Assembly: GCA_016271365.2 (NCBI GenBank)
Contig: CM057456.1
Location: 1,400,611,001 to 1,400,675,000, forward strand
Reading direction: 5' to 3'
DNA: 64,000 nucleotides
Origin: Neoceratodus forsteri
Taxonomy: Eukaryota; Chordata; Ceratodontiformes; Ceratodontidae
A program made the translations under genes and the position numbers. The notes below the pieces were generated by a model, which did no database searches, was not told the origin of the DNA, and was given only the letters and a program-made list of their open reading frames with translations. Shown here piece by piece: positions 40,885 to 51,622 of this stretch. Positions within the stretch are counted from its first letter, which is position 1; each line of letters starts with the position of its first letter.

Positions 40885-42207
40885 TACACGGGGTTCCTCA
40901 GGGCTCCATGTTGTGCCCTCTACTATTTTCACTCTATGTGAGCAGCTTATCACATAACCGTGGTGGGGCAAAGGTTACCCTGTACGCAGACGATGCCGTA
41001 TTGTACAGAACCTCTAATGACGAAGTGTATCTAAACCTGTCACTAAGTCAGGATCTGTTAACTCTTGAGCAGTGGTTCCATGGAAACAAACTAGTATTAA
41101 ACAGGAAAAAAAAACAAGGCCATGCTTTTCGGCCCTAAGGACCTGGGAGCAATAGGTCTAACCTGCTATCTCTCTCTCTCTCTCTCTCTCAAATGCTTCA
41201 AAAATTGAAGTTGTTAACTGTATAAAGTATCTGGGAAGGTTTATAGACTATGAAATGACTTTTAGAAGCCACACTGACCACATAACCAAAGTGGTTAAGC
41301 AAAAGCTCAGTCTCCTATACAGGCTAACCCCTTTCCTAAGCAGGGAGTCAAAACTTGTCAGTAATGGAACTGTCCTACCCACTCTGCTGTACGAAGCCAT
41401 GCTGCTGCAATCATTGAAGGTCACAGAAATGGGGCGTCTGAGAACACTATACCACTGAGTCAGTCGTTTTGCGGCTGGAGTACATCATATGGAGCATCAC
41501 TGCAAACTGCTGATCACCATTAACTGGCCACCCCTAGAAAACAAGTTAGCATACCCGGCACTATGCTTGGCATACAAACTACAGTAACCACATGTTCCCT
41601 CAAGTCTTGCGAACTTAATGAACCTCAAACTGGGTAGCAGAAACCTCAGATCCTCCGACCACAAATTCCTTCAGGTTCCCAGAGCCAGATTCTCCCATGT
41701 TCTGAGATCTGCCAGGTCTGTTCTCTCCAGACTCTGGAATAATCTCCCTAAAGAACTGCAGGACTGCAAGTATCTCACTGGTTTCAAATCGGGACTTAAG
41801 TCTCACCTGATTAATCTGACTACCTGTTCTTGCAACCGATGACCCAATACTTGAAGCCATGGAGGTGTTCCCAACACAACCTCATGCTTGGATAGTTCCC
41901 CCATATTGAACTCAGCTTGGGAACCTATAAACTATAACATGGCTTAGACCCGTGTGCCTACGGCTATATGTTGTATCTGCTAACACACTTTGTCCTTTAC
42001 TTGTCAACTTTGTATAACTTCTCAGTTGTATATATGGAAACATTGTCATGTACTTGTAGAGTTGTAAACCTCTCAATTGTATGTGCTAAACCCCCTTTTT
42101 TTTCCCTTTAGGTATTGGTAACTAATCCCAGGTCCCCCTGAAAAAGGGACTGTCATGGTCTCAGTGGACCTACCCTGTCACCAAAATTTAAATAAATAAA
42201 TAAATAC
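40885..42207 (+). mobile_element. L2-2: L2/Rex1-like LINE 3' part with AAAT tail
   Basis: Starts inside RT motif B (GVPQGSMLCPLLFSLYV), runs through the C-terminus and a ~350-bp 3' UTR and ends in TTTAAATAAATAAATAAATA at 42187-42206. Same broad family as L2-1. Confidence 0.8.
40888..41843 (+). pseudogene. L2-2 reverse transcriptase C-terminal half
   Basis: Blocks: HGVPQGSMLCPLLFSLYVSS then TLYADDAVLYRTSNDEVYLN with an intact catalytic YADD (about 40980-41000), LDTLEQWFHGNKLVLNRKK-like sequence with a frame change after a poly(A) run at 41103-41112, MTFRSHTDHITKVVKQKLSL (41255), and SVLSRLWNNLPKELQDCKYL..FKSGLKSHLI (41730-41815), the usual C-terminus. A (TC)n run at 41171-41190 interrupts the middle. 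Several frameshifts are present. Confidence 0.8.
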
Positions 42208-42762
42208 ACTGCCCAATATCACCACTTTTACTTTGCATTCTTAAAAAGCATTTTGGTAGACTTTATTTATGCACTGTATGGCCCGGGCATCCTTCCGGGG
42301 TACTCACTCGGCAGAGGCCTCTACTCCCTGCTTGAACCCCACACTATCAGCTTACCCCCGCGAACACCCAGGCAGTTCTAGCCCCCCAGATCACCCCCTG
42401 GGCTGGGATGTGGGCCTGCCCATGGAATCCCCTTCATCTCTGTGGCACCGCAGAGGGATTTTTTCTGTTGGTGTTTCCTCCTCGGAGTGCGGCATGCAAT
42501 GATGCCTGCACAAGGCTGCCCTGCTGGTGTCTGCCGCACTCTGCCTCTTACACTGGCAGGTATACTTGAAGTGCCCCCAGTCACCATCGGGGGACACCCA
42601 GCGACCCTAGATCCCTCCCCAGGGAGAGGAGAGCTGTCCTCTGGATGCTCCATCCTCTCCCTCCCCCGCCGACCCCCGGCAACCCGAGTCCGTCACCGAA
42701 CCCGGGTCGCTGGCATGGTGTGAGGTGTGGCATCCAGCACCTCAACCTTCAGCACCACCGGG
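42208..42762. other. Unassigned GC-rich DNA
   Basis: Frames on both strands are open for 67-93 codons, but none shows a recognisable domain. It could be single-copy host sequence or an unrecognised repeat. Confidence 0.3.
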
Positions 42763-42867
42763 CCTAAAGAGCAGGTTTTGAGTAATAATAATTCTCCCCC
42801 CAATATATGTAGTAGCTTACCCTCTGATGAAGAGATTTATCCATAAAGAAAAATGTTTTCCCATCTG

Positions 42868-43326
42868 CTTTTCTTAAAATAACACTCGTAAAACAGCTCC
42901 ATGGAGCTGTTAGGCAAAACACTCACATTCCCCGACTCGGAGCCGCTTAACCTTGCCTGCACGTTACATGATTTCAGCTCAAGAACGGCATGGGGGCGTG
43001 CTCCATAGACTACACTGGGGCAATTTCTGCAAGCTCTTTTTATTATATTAAGTGCCAAATTTGAGAAAGGAAGGGAACCACTTAACTAACAAAGACTTTG
43101 TAAGTTGAGCGTTGCCCTTCCTTTCTCAAATTCGGCATTTAATATGATAAAAACAGATTGAAAAAATTCCCCTCAGTGTAGTCTATGGGGCATGTCCCCG
43201 TGCTGTTCTTGAGCTGACATCACACAATGTGCAAGTGTGGGGGTGTGGCTCCAAGTTGGGGAATGTGAGCGTTTTGCCTAACAGCTCTTTGGAGCTATTT
43301 TACGAGTGTTCTTTTAAGAAAAGTAG
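42868..43326. repeat. Large foldback (two ~215-bp arms)
   Basis: The arm from 42868 (CTTTTCTTAAAATAACACTC, AGCTCCATGGAGCTGTTAGG, CTCACATTCCCC) is matched inverted by 43105-43326. The arms meet near 43090 with almost no loop. Its right tip abuts the 3' end of DIRS-5. No ORF of interest. Confidence 0.85.
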
Positions 43327-43460
43327 TTACTCACCTGTAAGAGTAGTTCTAGGAGTGGTATATGTTGTTCATCCACACTCTTTGGCTTTGTCCCTTTCCA
43401 CTTTAAATTTGCCGGAAGTCTTCAAGCTGGCTCCTCCCACCCACCTGGGTGGTATATACC
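43326..43460 (-). repeat. DIRS-5 3' inverted terminal repeat
   Basis: The sense end is CTACTCTTACAGGTGAGTAA followed by C. Inner blocks TATGTTGTTCATCCACACTC, CTTTCCACTTTAA and GTCTTCAAGCTGGCTCCTCC match inverted 48125-48235. Confidence 0.88.
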
Positions 43461-43539
43461 TCGGCTCCACCCCACGATGCCAGATCTTAGCCCGCTGGAA
43501 GCCAGGTTGCGTGCATCCGCAGCCGGAGTGGTCGGGTGG

Positions 43540-43640
43540 GTCCGTGTGGATGAACAACATATACCACTCCTAGAACTACTGTTACAGGTGAGTAACCTGT
43601 TCTTCTAGGAGCGTGGATATGTTGTTCATCCACACTCTGT
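43540..43640. repeat. DIRS-5 internal complementary region
   Basis: GTGTGGATGAACAACATATA...ACTACTGTTACAGGTGAGTAA complements the 3' end, and CTGTTCTTCTAGGAGCGTGG then ATATGTTGTTCATCCACAC complements the 5' end. The junction is near 43597. Confidence 0.92.
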
Positions 43641-43690
43641 GGCAGACTCCTAGCAGTTTTCCGGGAGAACGGAGCCAAGGCACACACCCC

Positions 43691-44703
43691 TTACTTAGGG
43701 AACAGAGATTGGAGAACTGAGGTCCCAAAACCAGCATCCCGGCGTGACTCAAGGTCGATGTGGTAGTGGATGATGAAGGCGTTTGCTGACTTCCAGGTAG
43801 CAGCCCAACAGATTTCCTGTATAGGGATGTCCCTGGAAGCAGCCACCGATGAAGCAGTATGGCAGGTAGAAAGAGCTCTTATCCCTCTGGGAGTCTCCTT
43901 GTCCGCCAATTCATAGCGCAGACCACCTATGCATGATGTAATCCACCTTGCAATGGTCCGTTTGACTGCAGGTCTGCCAGAAGCGGCTTCAGCGTAGGTG
44001 ATAAACAGCTAGCGAACCTCTCCCTGAATTTCTGCCGTCCTCTCCTTGTAATAGGACAGAGCACATCTCAGGTCCAAAGTATGGAGCCTGTGCTTGGCCT
44101 CCGAGGTGTAATTAAGGTAGTATACTGGCAGAGTCAACACCTGGTTAAGGTGAAACTCTGACACCACCTCCAGAAGGAATTTTGGGTGGGGGCGCAAGAC
44201 AACTTTTTCCCTGTGAAAGACCAGATAAGGGGAGTCTACCGAGAGCGCCTGGAGCTCCCCTGTCCTTCTGGCAGACGTGATAGCCACCAGGATGGCCGTC
44301 TTCCATGACAAGTGTGACAGCTCACACTTGTGCATGGGCTCGAATGGCTTGCCCATAAGCTTTGCCAAAACCAGCAGTAGATCCCACGGAGGTGGAGGTT
44401 CATGCACCGGAGGGGATATGTGATCCAGACCTTTGAAAAAGTGCCTGACCACTGTCTCCTGCGCCAATGTCGGCTGACCAGCCCACGCCCGGTAAGCAGA
44501 AATGGCTGCCAGGTGCACCCTAAGGGTCGATGACCACAGACCCCCTTTGGAGAGAGACCAAAGGTAGTCGAGAATGTTAGCCACAGAACAGGATAAAGGG
44601 TCCAGACCCTTACCCTGACACCAAATGGAGAAACTTTTCCATTTGAAGGCATAACATTTCCTGGTTGATTCCTTTCAAGATGCCTCCACCACGGTGTAGA
44701 CAT
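43691..44703 (-). pseudogene. DIRS-5 tyrosine recombinase
   Basis: The N-terminal half spans about 44690-44400. 44584-44009 reads LDYLWSLSKGGLWSSTLRVH, AAISAYRAWAG, FFKGLDHISPPVHEPPPPWD, LSWKTAILVAITSARRTGEL (first catalytic Arg) and LHTLDLRCALSYYKERT. The last block, 43909-43691, reads RALSTCHTASSVAAS where relatives have RAHSTRGTAASLAA, so the catalytic His and second Arg are both replaced. FIIHYHIDLE keeps the Tyr, and the end FGTSVLQSLFPK is conserved. Frameshifts lie near 44000 and 44585. Confidence 0.85.
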
Positions 44704-44730
44704 CCTCGGAAAGCCCCAAAGCCTGGAACT

Positions 44731-46630
44731 CTAGCCACCCAGGTACCAGGCTGTGAGGTGCAGGGATTGAAGGTCCGGATGGAAGACCTTCCCCTGGTTC
44801 AGAGATATCAAGTCCAGGCATGTACAAAGCCGCTCCGGGGGCCTGCAGCTGAGGCTGAGGAGATCTGGATACCAGAACTGGAGCGGCCAGTCTGGGGCTA
44901 CCAGAATCACCTTTGCCTTGTCCCTCCTCACCTTAAGTAACACCTTGTGGATCAAGGGAAATGGAGGGAAGGCGTAGAAGAGGCCTGGGGTCCACGGCCT
45001 CGAAAAGGCATCCCCCTGCAGCGAGCCCTGCTGAGTGGGGGCGGGCGTGATACAGCCTCAGCTTGGTGTTTTCCCTGGAGGCAAACAGGTCCACCATCGG
45101 TTTGCCCCAATGGGAGAACAGGCTGTAAGCTATCTCTGGATGGAGACACCACTCATGGGCTGTCTGGCCTACGCGGCTGAGAGCATCCGCCAGCTGGTTC
45201 GAGGCTCCTGCCACATGGATGTCTAGGAGATCTGCCTCCAACCAGCTTACGAGGGTCTAGATGCGGAGCGCCTCCTTACACAGCAGACGGGAGTGAGTGC
45301 CGCCCTGTTTGTTGAGGTAGTACATGGTCGTGGTATTGTCCATCTGGACTTGAACCACTTGACCCCGAAGCTGAGGAGGGAAAGCTGACAATGCCAGTCT
45401 GACTGCTCTGAGCTCCAACAGGTTGATGTGGCATCGGGAGTCCTGAGGGGTCCAGAACCCGTGGGCCCTGTTGTCCCCCATGTGGGGTCCCCAGCCCATG
45501 AGAGAGGCATCGGCCGTAAGGACGACCGTCGGCTCAGAGCGGACAAACGGGATCCCTTCCTGCAACCGGTCTGGGGCGGTCCACCATTGGAGAGCGTCCC
45601 ACATCTTTTGGGTTACAGTGATCAGCTGGCTGAAGTGACCATATCGCTGAGCCTACTGGGCGGCCAGCTCCCACTGGAGGAGGCGCATGTGCCACCAGGC
45701 CCAACGGACCACTGCGGTACACGCTGCCATGTAACCCAGAAGGTGCAGAAAGTCCCAGGCAGAGCGCAAGTGCCCAACCAGAAATGACTGGACAAAGGAG
45801 GAGAGAACCTCCGCCCTGTCCACCGGGAGCTGAGCTCTGGTTTGACAAGAGTCAAGCTCTGCCCCGATGAAGCCCATCACCTGGGAAGGCATGAGTTCCA
45901 ACTTGGCCTCGTTGATCAGGAGGCCGAGTTGGGAGCAGGTCTGGAGGGCCAGATCCCTAGACCTCCCCACCTCCTGTTGGGTGGAACCTGCGAGGAGCCA
46001 ATCGTCGAGGTAGGGGTAAATTCTGACTCCCGGAAGCCGGAGATGGGCCGCCACCACTGCAATGCATTTGGTGAAGACCCAAGGGGCCAATGACAGGCCA
46101 AACGGCATGGCTCGGAACTCGTACAGGGTCCCTTTGACCCTAAAGCGGAGGAACTGCTGAGGGGACGGACGGATTGGGACATGAAAGAATGCGTCCTGCA
46201 GATCCAGTGAACACAACCACATGTTTCACTCCAAGGATGGTATGATCTGGGACAGAGTGACCATCCGAAAGGTGCGTGACCTGAGAAACTGATTCAGGTC
46301 GTGGAGATCTAGAATGGGGCACCAGCCCCCCGTCTGCTTGCGCACCAGGAAGTACCTGGAAACAAAGCCTGGGTCTGCAGATGGATCCGCCATGACAGCT
46401 ACTGCCTCCTTGAGAAGGAGCTGAGCAACGTTGTCTCGAAGAGCCAACTGGGTGCATGCGGAAATCTGTTCTTCCCGAGGGGTGCAGGCTCGGCTGGGAG
46501 TGTACTGCTTGAATTCTAGAGGCAGTCCCTGACTGACCACTTCGAGAACCCACCTGTCTGTAGAGATAGCGGACCAGACAGAAAGGAAGAGGCAGAGCTG
46601 GCTCCCCACGGGAGGACCCAGAGCTGGCAT
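44731..46630 (-). pseudogene. DIRS-5 reverse transcriptase / RNase H / methylase-like tail
   Basis: One phase from about 46630 to 44933, with stops only near 46223 (TGA), 45653 and 45257. RT: STDRWVLEVVSQGLPLEF, GFVSRYFLVRKQTGGWCPIL, LCSLDLQDAFFHVPI (motif A), FRAMPFGLSLAPWVFTK, IYPYLDDWLLAG (intact), FIGAELDS. RNase H: LTADASLMGWGPHMG, INLLELRAVRLAL, VQMDNTTTM, NQLADALSR. Then MVDLFASRENTKL. After a frameshift near 44955 come IHKVLLKVRRDKAKVILVAP and DWPLQFWYPDLL. The catalytic residues of RT and RNase H are all recognisable, so this is the least damaged polymerase of the window. Confidence 0.88.
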
Positions 46631-46706
46631 GACGGAGACAGGGGTGGCAATCCCCACTCCATCACTGGGCAGGCTTAGAGGAGGAGGAGGCTCCAGGACC
46701 TGCGCC

Positions 46707-47908
46707 TCAGCCTCCTTTGTGGGCCTGTTGGGGTCCAGGCTTGGGCCGAGGGCACCAAGCTTGAGCCTGCTGCTGCTGATGTTGCTGTCCTCCTTGGCAG
46801 GAGGGCTGCTGAACCTTAGGGGAAGAGTGCCGAAAAGGCTTCTTCTGCTGGTTCTCGCCCGAAGAACCCTTGGCAGAAGTAGCATCCAAGGTGGCATTGG
46901 ACTGCACTATACGCTGAAGGTGACCGGCCACTCCCGGACCGAACAAGTCGGTCCCCAGGAAAGGCACGTCAGCAAACTTATGCCGAGTATCTGTCAGAAA
47001 GGAGGAAAGCCTCAGCCAAGCCTTGTGGCGAGAGGCCACTGCGGCGGCCATCGAGCGGGCACAAGAATCTCCGATGTCCAGAGCCGTCTGGAGCTGCTGT
47101 TTGGCAACAGCACGGCTCAGGTCACAGACCTGCTTGACCATGGCCTGCATGTCCGCGGGGAGATGAGGGAGGACTTTGTCTAATGACCCGAGAACGGCAT
47201 GCGAGAAGTGTATCATGATGACAGCTGAGCTGGCCTGACGAAGGCCCAAAGAAGAGGCGGCATAGACCTCCCAAGAGGACCGGAGTCCTTGAGAGAGAGA
47301 TGTCCACCTAATCTGAAGAAAGGATCAGCTCGAGAAAAATCTTGGCTGGAGAGTCGTCCCTCTCCTTGGCCAACTGCCTCGATAGGGGAACCATGGAGCT
47401 GGCAGCCGGTAACAAATCCTTGGCGGAAACCGAGAGCTCCAAAGAGGAGTGGGAATCGAAGGACCGGAAGCGCTCTCAATCCCACAACCGACGATGAGAC
47501 CATTTCTTGGTCTCTTTCTCCTTGCCTTTTCTAGGCTTTTTAGAGCCTACAGGATCCACCCTGAAAGTCGGGAAAGATTGACAAAGTTCTTGGAAGCTGC
47601 CCGAAAATGAAGCCCCCAAGCACAGCGGCAAAAAGGTCAAAGCCGAAGAAGACTGGGCTGCAGCGCGGGCTGTTTCTTCTTCCATAGCTGTCAACTGCTC
47701 AGCAGAACCTTTGGCCGCAGAAACCGCCTTCTGAGAATCCTTACAATGGATGGGAGGGCCCCGATCACTCAGTCTTTCAAGGAGCAAGCGGGCTAAGCGG
47801 TCCTTCAAGGTCAAAGGCAAAAAAGGTGCGACAGTAATCGCAGGCCTGCACATGGTGCTCGTCGCCTAGGCAGTAGATGCATGAGGCACGCGGGTTGGAC
47901 CGTGACAT
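46707..47908 (-). pseudogene. DIRS-5 gag
   Basis: The start at ATG 47908 (MSRSNPRAS) is followed directly by CIYCLGDEHHVQACDYC, a perfect CX2C-X4-H-X4-CX2C motif. Then FLPLTLKDRLARLLLERLSD (after a frame change near 47820), an Ala/Ser/Gln-rich middle, and the basic KKPRKGKEKETKKW. The core 47249-46707 reads MGLRQASSAVIMIHFSHAVL, DLSRAVAKQQLQTALDIGDS, MAAAVASRHKAWLRLSSFLT, FADVPFLGTDLFG, ending in a Gln/Pro-rich tail. At least two frameshifts. Confidence 0.8.
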
Positions 47909-48124
47909 CTTCTGCACGCAACTGCAAAACCGGAACACTGGAGCAGACTTTGCATCGTCTATGGAGCGGTGAGAAGTAAGAGACTTTTAAATCAAAGAAA
48001 TTCGCAAACAAATTGTTTTAGAAGGTTTTAGGGCTTCAGAAACACAGTGTGGTAAAGAGGGAACCTATTCTTCCATGTGGAAAGGAAGAACTGGTGTCAC
48101 GGGGCGGTGCTTCAGGAGTTATCA

Positions 48125-48244
48125 GCCTGGTGGTTGGGAGGAGCCAGCTTGAAGACTTTCTGGCACTTCTTAAAGGGGGAAAGGAATGGACATTGCCAGA
48201 ATGTGTGGATAGAACAACATATCCACATCCCTAGAAAAAAATGT
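48125..48244 (-). repeat. DIRS-5 5' inverted terminal repeat
   Basis: Sense start GAACATTTTTTTCTAGGGAT then GTGGATATGTTGTTCTATCC, matching the second half of the ICR and, inward, the 3' ITR. Confidence 0.88.
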
Positions 48245-48332
48245 TCTTTATGGATAAATCTCTTAACCAGAGGGTACGCTATTACATATGCAGTGGGGGA
48301 GAATTATTATTACTCAAAACCTGCTCTTTAAA

Positions 48333-49640
48333 TGTTAATAAAATGATTACTTCACTGAAGCAATTTTCAAACACTCACCCCCATGACACTAGTGCACATG
48401 GCGAACACTCGGCGTGGACAAATGATTGTTTAAGATATTTGTAGGTGGCACAAGTCACCCAAAGATACAGTACCGATTGTGGGGTCTACAGTATAAGACA
48501 CTGTTTTTAAGAGAGCAGCAGGTATAAATAAAGGGTGACAACCTGGGAATTACTTTTAAGTGTCCATTTTTTTTTAAAGAAATACATGACTTTACATAAA
48601 GTCTGTACTTACACGGCATAATAAACTCCTGTTAACATCTGCACCATAAAGTCTGAAGACACAGGAATTCGGTTGTTCACACCTTTGTATTTTCTTACGT
48701 GCTGACGAGGATATCCATATACACAACTCCTAGAAAATAATAATACTTTTTATTACTGATGGAACACACTCGTGAGCAGCCTGCAATTCCTTTCTTTTCA
48801 ATCACACTTGTGTGCCTACCACTGATGCCTGCACAAATCCTATCAGTCCTGCCCCAGCTCTGCCCTCTCAGGGCACTGCTGCCCTCCGTGCCCTGCCTAC
48901 CCAGGCGTTCTACCCTCAGCTGATGACGAGAGACTTGCCCTTTTGCTGTGGGGCCAAGGCTCTATACGGAATGCCAGGCTAGCCCAGGAGCAACAGTCTG
49001 CTTCTGCCCAGATCACAGGGGAGGGTGGGTGGCATCAGGCCAGTAGTGTCGTGGTCATCACTGTGGCAGCCAGTGTGTTTGTGTGTGTGGGGGGGTCTCA
49101 CCTGTAGCTCCTTCTGGCCCTCCCACACCCCGACGCTAATGCTGATGCTACTATGCTGTGCTGACCTACAGGGGGCAGCGGTGGCCAACAACGTCAAGGC
49201 TTCTTATGACCAATAGGAGGTGCTTATTCCACTGGAGATACCACTCACCTTCTCAGAGCCTGAGAGTGCTGCCTCTTTCACCAGCTTGGGGGGAAGGGCA
49301 AGTGCGGGTCAGCCAAACTGGAGTGCAGCATAATCCCTCAGCAGCACTACGCCAGACCGCTCTTCCTGAAAGTTATCTCTAGAACAGCAGGACTGGCAAC
49401 GTAATGACTCGTTTCACTGACAACAAACACTATCTGTTTGCTTACCTTGGACTCCCATATACTTATAATGCAGCTGAGCTCCCAAACACCCCACGCACCC
49501 TCCACCCTGGCCATGAACAACAAAGAGAAAATTACTCAAGTTGGTACCAAAAATGAGAAACACACATTTGGAAAATAACACTGCAATTGACACAGCATGC
49601 CTAACTGCAAACCAATGAAAAGTGAAGTGACATGATGAAC
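48333..49640. other. Unassigned DNA
   Basis: No coding domain, TIR or tandem repeat was recognised over 1.3 kb. It is a candidate for single-copy host sequence. Short frames (63-74 aa at 49025-49382) show no conserved motif. Confidence 0.3.
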
Positions 49641-49644
49641 AAGT

Positions 49645-49735
49645 TTATTTATTTATTGAAACATTTTACCAGGAAGGTGAACAACAAGTTGCTCGTCTCC
49701 CAGTGCGACCGGGGGGGGCAACTGGATGAAGAATT
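49645..49735 (-). repeat. Possible LINE/SINE 3' tail
   Basis: TTTATTTATTTATTGAAACA then TTTTACCAGGAAGG resembles inverted L2-type 3' ends seen widely in amphibian and fish genomes. A similar phrase occurs at 63325-63350. Confidence 0.35.
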
Positions 49736-50346
49736 AGACATACAGTTTTACATTTAACATACCCGAGAAATTAAACATTCAATTACATTTGTAACAAGAC
49801 ACACAGTTCAAAAATATAAATAATCATACAGTTGCATTTGTGACATAACATACAATTAAATATATCATACCTGTGGAATATGCATTTAATTACAAGTGAC
49901 ATATCTGAGGAACATAGTACAGAAATTTAATGTAGTCTTGGAGCCAAATCCTTGCAGGAATGGATCACGGTTAATAGGCAGATTATTACAGCAATTACTG
50001 AATGAATGAGGTTTATTAAGCAATTACTGAATCAACAAGGTCCAGTGGGGGAAGACATCAAGGAGGGTAGAGGGGTAGACAGGGGGAACCAGCTGGGGGA
50101 AGGAGAGGATAAAAATGGGGGGGAACATTACCGGAGAAAAGTGAGCAAAAAAAAAGAATCAGTTGTGAGAGGCAAGTTAACACAGGGCTAGTGCAATCTG
50201 GGAGCACCTCAGACAGAACAAAAAGTACAAATTATTAGCTCAAGTGAACTAATTCCTTTGATTAAGTGCCGGGGGGTAGAGAGGGGGGCAGAAGAGAGGT
50301 GTGGGTGAAGGAAAGGGAAGGACAAGTCATACCTGGAACTGGCCCC
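49736..50346. other. Unassigned DNA
   Basis: AT-rich then G-rich sequence with no recognisable gene. ATTACTGAATGAATGAGG / CAATTACTGAATCAACAAGG is a short local duplication near 49995-50040. Confidence 0.3.
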
Positions 50347-50516
50347 TTCAGAGTGTGGCGATCGCTGCCAGTGGTGGAAAGAATCCCGACAGAGGGCAGA
50401 TTTAGGCGAGGACAAGTTGGGGAGAAAGGAGAAAGGGGGAAGGGGAGTGGAAAGAGGAGACTTGCCCAGTGCTAGACCCCTACAGCTTGCTGAGAACCCT
50501 GCTAGAGGTCAAAACT
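50347..50516. repeat. ~170-bp module, copy 2
   Basis: Near-identical to the segment inside DIRS-3 gag (38834-39003). On the minus strand the upstream side has a pyrimidine-rich tract ending in ...CCCTGCTTAG, and downstream there is CCAG|GTATGA, so this copy is flanked by splice-site-like sequence. The downstream site lies about 12 bases beyond the shared segment. Confidence 0.75.
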
Positions 50517-51279
50517 AAGCAGGGCAAGTTGGTAATGGGGAAAAAAAAGGTTAGGGGTAGGAGTGAGGGGGTAAGCGGTGAAGGGAAAGGAGCGTGCTGA
50601 GAAGCAGGCTCGGGGGGGAGGAAGGTTTAATAGGGGATATTAGTCATGGAGAGGAGCAGAGGAATAGGAGGACAGTTAAGCAGGGTTAAAGCAGGAGCAG
50701 TTAGATGAGAGAATGTTATGTAAGGCAGAGGCAAGGGAGGAGGAGGAGGAGTGCTGTATTTGGAGGGAGGGAAGGAGTTTCAGATTTGCGGGAAATGATG
50801 GGTAAAGCATAACTGACCGATGAGAGTCAGAATTTAAATGTTATGTGCTGTTTTAGAGCTACTGTATGAAATCAGAAAAGCTTCATTCTGTATAGCCAAT
50901 ACAAATTACAATGATTTAATTTCATTTCAAAGCTGAAATTACTGCCAAGGGGTGGTGGATGCATGATACTAACAGTTTCACCAGCCTTTACTACATGGAA
51001 AAAATAGAGGTAAAAGTCATCAATATTGTGACAACCCCCAAAAAAAAAACGTTAAATGCCAGATAAGCCTGAACCTACTTCCGTCCCATGAAAAGAATGT
51101 TCTGGATCAGAGTGAAATTTGACTTCTCAAGCTTCAAGAAGAATACAAAAGTGGAGATGATCTGAACTTTCTAATGCTCGGCCTAAAGGGTTTTCTGCTA
51201 AGTTCAGAAAGAGACTTCAGCATCATCTATTGATTTCCAATATTTGACCAGGAAAGGCAGACTCAGCTAATATATCTTG
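50517..51279. other. Unassigned DNA
   Basis: Purine-rich (50520-50780) then ordinary AT-rich sequence. Nothing recognisable. Confidence 0.3.
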
Positions 51280-51622
51280 TTTCTAGGTGCATCCGATGGT
51301 TTCGGTGGGGGGTTACATGGACCTGTTTTATTGACGGGGGTATTCTGGCCATGACACTCGGAAAACTTCCCTGCTCTTCATCGAGAAGTGCCATGGGATC
51401 TTTTACTCCACCAGGACACTAACCAGAGATGGACAAAAGGGTCCTCAGTTTAACGTCTCATCCAAAGGATGGCACCTCACTAGTGCAGCACCTCCCTCGT
51501 ACTGTACTACAGTGTCAGTTATAGGTATTATCCCAAGTGCCTAGTGTGGGGCTAGAACCCATAACCATCCGAGCTTCTGGCTCCAGAGGCAAGTGTGCTA
51601 CCTACTGAGCCACTGACAATGA
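51280..51622 (-). mobile_element. tRNA-derived SINE
   Basis: Read on minus from 51622. The tRNA-like head has an A-box-like TGGCTCAGTAGGTAG and a B-box GGTTCTAGCC (about 51549-51560). The body has GATGAGACGTTAAACTGAGG (about 51440-51462), then TAAAAGATCCCATGGCACTT. This central block is one I recognise as widespread in vertebrate and invertebrate SINEs. RNA polymerase III would transcribe such an element. The tRNA part is degenerate and not a functional tRNA. Confidence 0.7.

Larger units (their letters stand above)
43326..48244 (-). mobile_element. DIRS-5: near-complete DIRS, third family
   Basis: Sense minus, about 4.9 kb. ITRs (43340-43460 with 48125-48244), gag, RT/RNase H/methylase-like tail, recombinase and ICR (43540-43640) are all recognisable. 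The coding sequence is clearly diverged from DIRS-3/-4, and so are the ITRs (GGATATGTTGTTCATCCACA). Confidence 0.92.
42763..48332. mobile_element. Outer terminal-inverted-repeat element (TTAA type) hosting DIRS-5
   Basis: 42766-42857 (AGAGCAGGTTTTGAGTAATA... GATTTATCCATAAAGAA) is the reverse complement of 48245-48330. The right flank is TTAA; the left is CTAA, one mismatch. These repeats lie outside the DIRS-5 ends predicted by its ICR, so they belong to an older DNA transposon or MITE. The tip AGAGCAG resembles that of the MITE at 26379. Confidence 0.65.

Noticed and set aside
42269..42723. Overlapping ORFs of 77-93 aa in GC-rich DNA as a host exon
   Set aside because: No domain, no convincing splice signals, and opposite-strand frames are equally open.
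28823..48244. LTR retrotransposon or endogenous retrovirus interpretation of the RT/RNase H genes
   Set aside because: There are no direct LTRs, protease or DDE integrase; inverted ends, ICR and a tyrosine recombinase place them in DIRS.
51546..51620. Possible tRNA gene with A and B boxes
   Set aside because: The acceptor stem does not pair and the sequence continues into a SINE body.
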